The notes under the pieces are model-generated. The model saw only the letters and a list, made by a program, of their open reading frames with translations, ran no database searches and was not told the DNA's origin. The position numbers and the translations under genes are program-made. This document shows positions 6,687 through 10,207 of a stretch of DNA of 10,207 nucleotides, piece by piece; position 1 is the first letter of the stretch; each line of letters opens with the position of its first letter. This DNA comes from Planctomycetales bacterium (GTDB taxonomy: Bacteria; Planctomycetota; SBBH01). The stretch spans positions 1 to 10,207 of the forward strand of contig SBBH01000186.1 of NCBI GenBank assembly GCA_005239795.1, read 5' to 3'.

Positions 6687-7532
6687 GTGCGCAAAGCCAT
6701 AAAAGTTTTTTCATTTTCGTGCCGGTTTCCAGTTCCCCGCTTTGATCGACGATCGTCGATCGTCGATCGTCGACCCGCACGCCGTTCAGGGATGACGCTT
6801 CTCGAAGTGGTGATCGCGATGTCGATCTTCGGTGTCGTGATCGGGGCGGCGCTCATGGCGATGGCCCCCGCGATACGCTACGAGGGGGCGGTTTCCGCAG
6901 ACATACGGCTCCATGCCGATGCCCTGCGGGCGCTCCAGCAGATCGCCGCCGACCTGCGCCAGGCGGGGACGAGCGCCGACCTGCGCGGCGACGGTGTGCC
7001 CTATCCCCATTTTTTCGCTCCTTTTGATCCGGAGAATGGAAACGTTCCGGCCGGCCCCGATTTCGACGAGTTCAACACGCTCCCGAGCGACGGATCATCC
7101 CCCCCCCTCCATGCGGCCTTGCCTGGGGATGCCGACTACGGCGCCACGACACAGATCATCTTTGCGATCCCGACAGATCTCGATGGCAACGGCACCCCTA
7201 CGGTCCAAAGCAGTGGCGGCGGCCTTTCGGCCGGCGACGTGGAGTGGGTTGTGAACGACATGACCTATTGCCTGGTGTGGAACCCCGGCTTGGGCGCCAA
7301 TGAACTGCGCCGCTACACCAACTACAACAACAACGTGTACGGGACGGTGGCCGTGTACGTGGAACGTGTCTTTTTCGAGCGCAACGACGGTTCCGGCCAG
7401 GTGTGGGACGACCCGACGCTCGACAGCTCCCAGCGGGAGATCCGTGTGACGCTGTGGTATCGCATGCCGGATGGGGAGTCCAATGTGCCGATCCGAGGGA
7501 ATGTTTCGACGACGGTGAGTATGAGGAATTAG
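6687..7532 (+). CDS. PilW/GspJ-like type IV pilin/pseudopilin (second module)
   Basis: The 281-aa protein has class III signal RRSG|MTLLEVVIAMSIFGVVIG (E at +5), then a helix with ALRALQQIAADLRQAGTSAD, characteristic of PilW/GspJ-like subunits. The C-terminus ends NVSTTVSMRN, mirroring the ending of the 213-aa protein at 3784-4425. It contains DLDGNG (164-169), a weak Ca-loop-like element. The leader is unusually long (35 residues) because the only usable in-frame start upstream of the cleavage site is GTG at 6687, preceded by ggaagag. Part of the leader (about residues 19-29, FDRRSSIVDRR) is encoded by a 7-bp tandem repeat (6744-6771). An ATG at the mature N-terminus (6792) exists but would remove the leader entirely, so GTG is preferred. 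It lies 25 nt after the PilV-like gene and about 90 nt before the next. Confidence 0.8.
   Translation: MRKAIKVFSFSCRFPVPRFDRRSSIVDRRPARRSGMTLLEVVIAMSIFGVVIGAALMAMAPAIRYEGAVSADIRLHADALRALQQIAADLRQAGTSADLRGDGVPYPHFFAPFDPENGNVPAGPDFDEFNTLPSDGSSPPLHAALPGDADYGATTQIIFAIPTDLDGNGTPTVQSSGGGLSAGDVEWVVNDMTYCLVWNPGLGANELRRYTNYNNNVYGTVAVYVERVFFERNDGSGQVWDDPTLDSSQREIRVTLWYRMPDGESNVPIRGNVSTTVSMRN
6744..6771 (+). repeat. Four tandem gatcgtc-type heptamers containing an 18-bp palindrome
   Basis: One gatcgac (6744-6750) is followed by three gatcgtc units (6751-6771). Positions 6744-6761 form a perfect 18-bp palindrome (gatcgacgatcgtcgatc). Seven-base units shift the reading frame unless copies change in threes, so copy-number change could switch the encoded leader of the PilW-like protein in and out of frame. 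The array is visible directly; any phase-variation role is inference. Confidence 0.75.
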
Positions 7533-7611
7533 GGAGAACCAAGCGAGCAAGGCGGGCGGCAAAGCGAAAGCGAATGAAACAAGTGTCCAAAAGCGAGTGC
7601 AACGAGCGTCC
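7533..7611 (+). other. Purine-rich, repetitive spacer before the second PilX-like gene
   Basis: The 91-nt gap between the second PilW-like stop and the next start is rich in A and G and repeats AAGCGA/AAAGCGA motifs (about four times) and GTCCAAA (twice). It holds no convincing -10 box or hairpin. The Shine-Dalgarno site for the next gene lies just beyond it (AAAGGAG, 7612-7618). A weakly structured translation-enhancing spacer is possible. Confidence 0.35.
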
Positions 7612-7623
7612 AAAGGAGAAAAC

Positions 7624-9264
7624 ATGTCGGCAAAAATGCGAGTAGATCATCTGCGGGGTTCCGTCTACGCCACTGTCCTGATCATCAGCGTGACATTGGG
7701 CGTCGCGGCAGTGGCGCTTTCGACGTTTGGGACGGCGCGCTCGCGCTACTCCGATGTGGCCGTGGCGGAACGCCGGACGAAATCGCTCCTGGAGGGAGCG
7801 ACCCAGATGGCGGCCGTGGCTCTGGTCAACTTTATCGCCTCCCTCAATACGGGGGATGATCTTGACCCGGGGAATTCCTGGGATCCCAACATCACGATCG
7901 ATGGAACATACATCCCTTGCGCCGTCAAGCGCGCCCCGGTGGACGAGGAGACTGAAATTAACCCGACGACCGGACTCCTGGAGATCCGCACGCAGTTCGA
8001 GATCTCCGCGCGGCTCATCTCGCCCGAGGGGACCCCGACGGCGGTGACAACCCTGGTCAACATATACAGCGTGCCTCTTTTCCAGTTCGGGGTTTTTTAC
8101 GACGGCGATCTCGAGATCGTTCCGGGCCCCGCAATGACGATCTCTGGACGCGTTCACACCAACAGCGACCTGTACGTGGGGACCAACGACACAAAGGGCG
8201 GTGGTCTGTCTTTTGAGACGGACTATCTTCGGGCTGCCGGCCAGATGTTCCGTCGCCGAAAGGACAACGACAAGGATTTCACGGGGAAGACGCAGGTACA
8301 GGACTTGGCCGGCATCTATCAGACCTGGCCCAACAGCGACTATGACAGCGATGCCTCGGACTGGTATCAAAAAGCTCTGGAGACGTGGGGGGGAACCGTC
8401 AAGAGTGACGTGCATGGCGTCGTGCCGCTTGAGCTGCCGCCGATCGGGGCGATCGAACCGGGGGGGTACTATAACACCGAGGCGTCGGTCGGGGGGGTTG
8501 TGATTAATGACGGCAGGATCTTCGTGGGGGGTGTTGACGTGACCGAGAAGGCCCCCCCGGGAGTTGTCAGCTCGATCAACACCTGGGACGCGCGGGAGGG
8601 GGCGACCGTCCAACTTTGGAGTGTCGACATGAGCCTCTTGAAAACCTTCATTGACGCAAACCTCGGCTCCACCTTTAACGGCCTCCTATACATGACGCAG
8701 CCCACAACGGCTGACCAGCCCGACGGCTTTCAGCTCACGAAGGGAGCCGAGCTCCCCGCAGGAGGGCTCACGGTCGTCACCAACACCCCCCTTTATATCA
8801 AAGGGGATTACAACAAGACGGACAAAAAACCAGCCGCGGTCATTGCCGACGCGGTGAATTTGCTCTCGAACGCCTGGAACAATACGAAGAAGTCGGGGAG
8901 CGGACTTCCTAACGCAGCGGACACGACCTATAACGCGGCGTTCGTCGCTGGGATCGTCCCAACACCCGACGGCGGCGGTCCCTATAGCGGTGGGCTCGAG
9001 AATTTTTTCCGTTACCATGAAGACTGGGCTGATAAGGATGGGACTGATGGTGGCAGGAAGACAATGTTTGGAGAGGGCTCCTGTGTGAACCTCTATAAAA
9101 GCCAGTATGCCGACGGCGAGTGGAAATACGGCGGGAATCGGTATACCGCCCCAAACCGCATTTGGTCCTACGACACCGATTTCAACGACTTAGCGGGACA
9201 GCCTCCTTATGCGCCGCAGGGTGTCAGCGCCGGCGTCGTCCTAGCGGGTCTGGAAAGCAATTAG
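7624..9264 (+). CDS. Large PilX-like pilus protein, 546 aa (second module)
   Basis: The N-terminus, LRGSVYATVLIISVTLGVAAV (residues 10-30), has the PilX-type 'RGS' before a hydrophobic helix, followed by an amphipathic helix with RSRYSDVAVAERRTKSLLEG. There is no canonical prepilin cleavage motif with Glu+5. The exposed part carries PLFQFGVFYDGDLEIVPGPA, then MTISGRVHTNSDLYVG (about residues 150-190), a sequence style I associate with large PilX-like or hypothetical pilus proteins, and ends with a Tyr/Pro-rich stretch (RYTAPNRIWSYDTDFNDLAG). There are Asp-rich turns (KDNDKDF, DYDSDASDW) but no full 'DGxDNDxDG' repeat. The ATG at 7624 follows AAAGGAG with a 5-nt gap; an upstream GTG at 7597 was rejected. 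It holds the same third position as the 549-aa protein of the first module, but outside the N-terminus the two share little visible sequence. Role: probable pilus tip or adhesive subunit. Confidence 0.75.
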   Translation: MSAKMRVDHLRGSVYATVLIISVTLGVAAVALSTFGTARSRYSDVAVAERRTKSLLEGATQMAAVALVNFIASLNTGDDLDPGNSWDPNITIDGTYIPCAVKRAPVDEETEINPTTGLLEIRTQFEISARLISPEGTPTAVTTLVNIYSVPLFQFGVFYDGDLEIVPGPAMTISGRVHTNSDLYVGTNDTKGGGLSFETDYLRAAGQMFRRRKDNDKDFTGKTQVQDLAGIYQTWPNSDYDSDASDWYQKALETWGGTVKSDVHGVVPLELPPIGAIEPGGYYNTEASVGGVVINDGRIFVGGVDVTEKAPPGVVSSINTWDAREGATVQLWSVDMSLLKTFIDANLGSTFNGLLYMTQPTTADQPDGFQLTKGAELPAGGLTVVTNTPLYIKGDYNKTDKKPAAVIADAVNLLSNAWNNTKKSGSGLPNAADTTYNAAFVAGIVPTPDGGGPYSGGLENFFRYHEDWADKDGTDGGRKTMFGEGSCVNLYKSQYADGEWKYGGNRYTAPNRIWSYDTDFNDLAGQPPYAPQGVSAGVVLAGLESN

Positions 9265-9269
9265 GACCG

Positions 9270-10136
9270 ATGCCGCGCGTCGTCACCTCCGCCTGCGACC
9301 AGTGCAAGTTCACAGACTGCGTGACCGTCTGCCCCGTGGAATGCTTCCACGAGGGGCCGACGATGGTCTATATCGACCCGGCGACCTGCATCGACTGCGA
9401 CGCCTGCGTCCCACAGTGCCCTGTGGCCGCCATCTACGAGGAATCGGCGGTCCCCGAGAGCGATAAGAAATATATCGCCCTCAACTTGGAGGAGTCGAAA
9501 AAGACACCTGTCATCAAGACAAAAAAAGACCCCCTGCCCAGGGCTCTGGAAAGGCAGGCGGCGCTCGAGGCTGCGAAGGCCGCTCCCGCCGGCGGCGGGG
9601 GGAGCGGCGCGGCCGCGGCGCCCAAGGGCCCGAGCCCTGCGGAGCTCGAGGCCAAACGCAAGAAAGAGCAGGAAGAGAAAAAGCGCCGCGAGGAGGAGAG
9701 AGAGCGCGTCGCGGCGCTTAAAAAAGAGCGCCTCGGGCGTTTCGTTTCAATGCTCGCCGCCGAGAAGAAGAGGCTCCCGGACGACGACCTCGAGCGGGAC
9801 CGCCGCTACGGTGGCGTCTGGTGGCTCGAGGAGCGCCCCCACGGCTACACCCTGCGGCTCGAGCTCCCGCGGCGAGTCCCGGCTGGGCGCCGGAGCGAGG
9901 GGCTGGGGATCGCCGGCTCTCCCATGCCCGACTACCGGTGCGAGGCGAGGCTCGACGCCCCCGACCGCCTCGTGGTGCGCGCCTGGATCGACGACCCAAA
10001 AACGAAGGAGCTCGTGGGGCGGGCCGGCTCCTTTCCCTTCGGCTTCACACGCGAGATCCGGCTCCCCCGTCCGGCGGCCTCGCATGCCATGCGCCTGACA
10101 GGCGGGGTTCTCGAGGTTGACCTGCGCATCGCGTAG
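9270..10136 (+). CDS. Seven-iron (FdI-type) ferredoxin fused to an Hsp20-like domain, 288 aa
   Basis: Residues 1-90 follow the Azotobacter FdI pattern. C9, C12, C17, C21 and C25 lie in CDQCKFTDCVTVCPVEC and C40, C43, C46 and C50 in CIDCDACVPQCP; the DPLP near residue 87 is also conserved. By homology C9, C17 and C50 would bind the [3Fe-4S] cluster, and C21, C40, C43 and C46 the [4Fe-4S] cluster. FdI-type proteins end after roughly 105 residues. Here a Gly/Ala linker (about 101-120), a highly charged Lys/Arg/Glu coiled coil (about 124-168) and a 105-residue domain follow. That domain (GYTLRLELPRRV...FGFTREIRLP...GGVLEVDLRI, 192-287) has the strand pattern and G-V-L signature of Hsp20/alpha-crystallin domains. 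The ATG at 9270 is 5 nt after the PilX-like stop, with only AGGA before it, so it may be co-transcribed. Ferredoxin part near certain; Hsp20-like part by eye. Confidence 0.85.
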   Translation: MPRVVTSACDQCKFTDCVTVCPVECFHEGPTMVYIDPATCIDCDACVPQCPVAAIYEESAVPESDKKYIALNLEESKKTPVIKTKKDPLPRALERQAALEAAKAAPAGGGGSGAAAAPKGPSPAELEAKRKKEQEEKKRREEERERVAALKKERLGRFVSMLAAEKKRLPDDDLERDRRYGGVWWLEERPHGYTLRLELPRRVPAGRRSEGLGIAGSPMPDYRCEARLDAPDRLVVRAWIDDPKTKELVGRAGSFPFGFTREIRLPRPAASHAMRLTGGVLEVDLRIA

Positions 10137-10164
10137 CGTCACTTAACACGACAGCGCTATTTTG

Positions 10165-10207
10165 CACCCCCACCCCAGTCTTCTCCCGTCCAGGGGGAGG
10201 GAGAAAG
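10165..10207. repeat. Partial C/G-rich palindromic element at the right edge
   Basis: A C-rich run (10166-10176) precedes an inverted repeat, ttctccc (10181-10187) with gggagaa (10199-10205), which may continue past the window. The style, 'caccccca-ccccag...ctccc...gggag', resembles dispersed palindromic repeats found between genes in many genomes. It may also act as the transcript end for the ferredoxin-fusion gene. It is truncated by the window, so the family cannot be decided. Confidence 0.4.

Noticed and set aside
6744..6771. CRISPR-like array
   Set aside because: The units are 7 bp, directly adjacent and without spacers; this is a short tandem repeat inside a coding leader.
7198..8613. 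Minus-strand open frame of 471 codons opposite the second PilW/PilX-like genes
   Set aside because: It is low-complexity, Arg/Pro/His-rich and without family resemblance, while the plus-strand frames carry clear pilin signals. The minus-strand frames at 4251-5165 and 5235-6170 were rejected for the same reason.
3208..9264. Complete type IV pilus or type II secretion system
   Set aside because: Only pilin-like subunits are present. No PilB/PilT ATPase, PilC, PilD peptidase, PilM-N-O-P or secretin is encoded in the window.
9120..9269. 50-codon upstream extension of the ferredoxin-fusion gene
   Set aside because: It lies inside the 3' end of the PilX-like gene in another frame. FdI-type proteins start 7-8 residues before the first Cys, which fits the ATG at 9270.

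Overview
The window is about 10.2 kb of GC-rich, gene-dense bacterial DNA. No rRNA, tRNA or other taxonomic marker is present, so the organism can only be called a high-GC, probably diderm, possibly uncultured bacterium. Large PilX-like proteins with Asp-rich 'DGxDNDxDGxxDE' loops and HEAT-repeat proteins suit several environmental lineages and single out none.

Layout: (1) 1-253 holds no recognisable gene. (2) A minus-strand HEAT-repeat protein (254-1891) diverges from the rightward genes. (3) A DUF433-type antitoxin-like gene (2041-2264) is broken by a frameshift and lacks a toxin partner. (4) A HAD-family hydrolase of the phosphoglycolate-phosphatase type lies at 2386-3090. (5) Six consecutive plus-strand genes (3208-9264) encode type IV pilin-like (pseudopilin) subunits. 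They form two successive sets with the same order: PilV-like, PilW/GspJ-like, then a large (about 550 aa) PilX-like protein with a beta-rich exoplasmic part. A strong hairpin and a probable second promoter separate the sets at 6090-6181. (6) Last comes a protein joining an Azotobacter FdI-type seven-iron ferredoxin to a charged coiled coil and a C-terminal domain that looks like an Hsp20/alpha-crystallin fold (9270-10136). (7) The right edge holds part of a C/G-rich palindromic element.

How the genes may work together: the six pilin-like proteins probably form minor-pilin or tip complexes of a type IV pilus or type II secretion-like machine. In the known PilV-PilW-PilX arrangement, minor pilins prime fibre assembly and display a large subunit at the tip. 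No assembly ATPase, platform protein, prepilin peptidase or secretin is in the window, so the machine must be encoded elsewhere. Acidic loops resembling Ca-binding loops recur in five of the six proteins.

Expression: four genes that probably start transcripts have a TAnnnT box only 6-11 nt before the ATG and no Shine-Dalgarno sequence, which suggests leaderless or near-leaderless mRNAs. Three operon-internal pilin genes have strong AGGAG-type sites. The strongest candidates for something undescribed are the duplicated V-W-X module with its two giant PilX-like tips, and the ferredoxin/Hsp20-like fusion.
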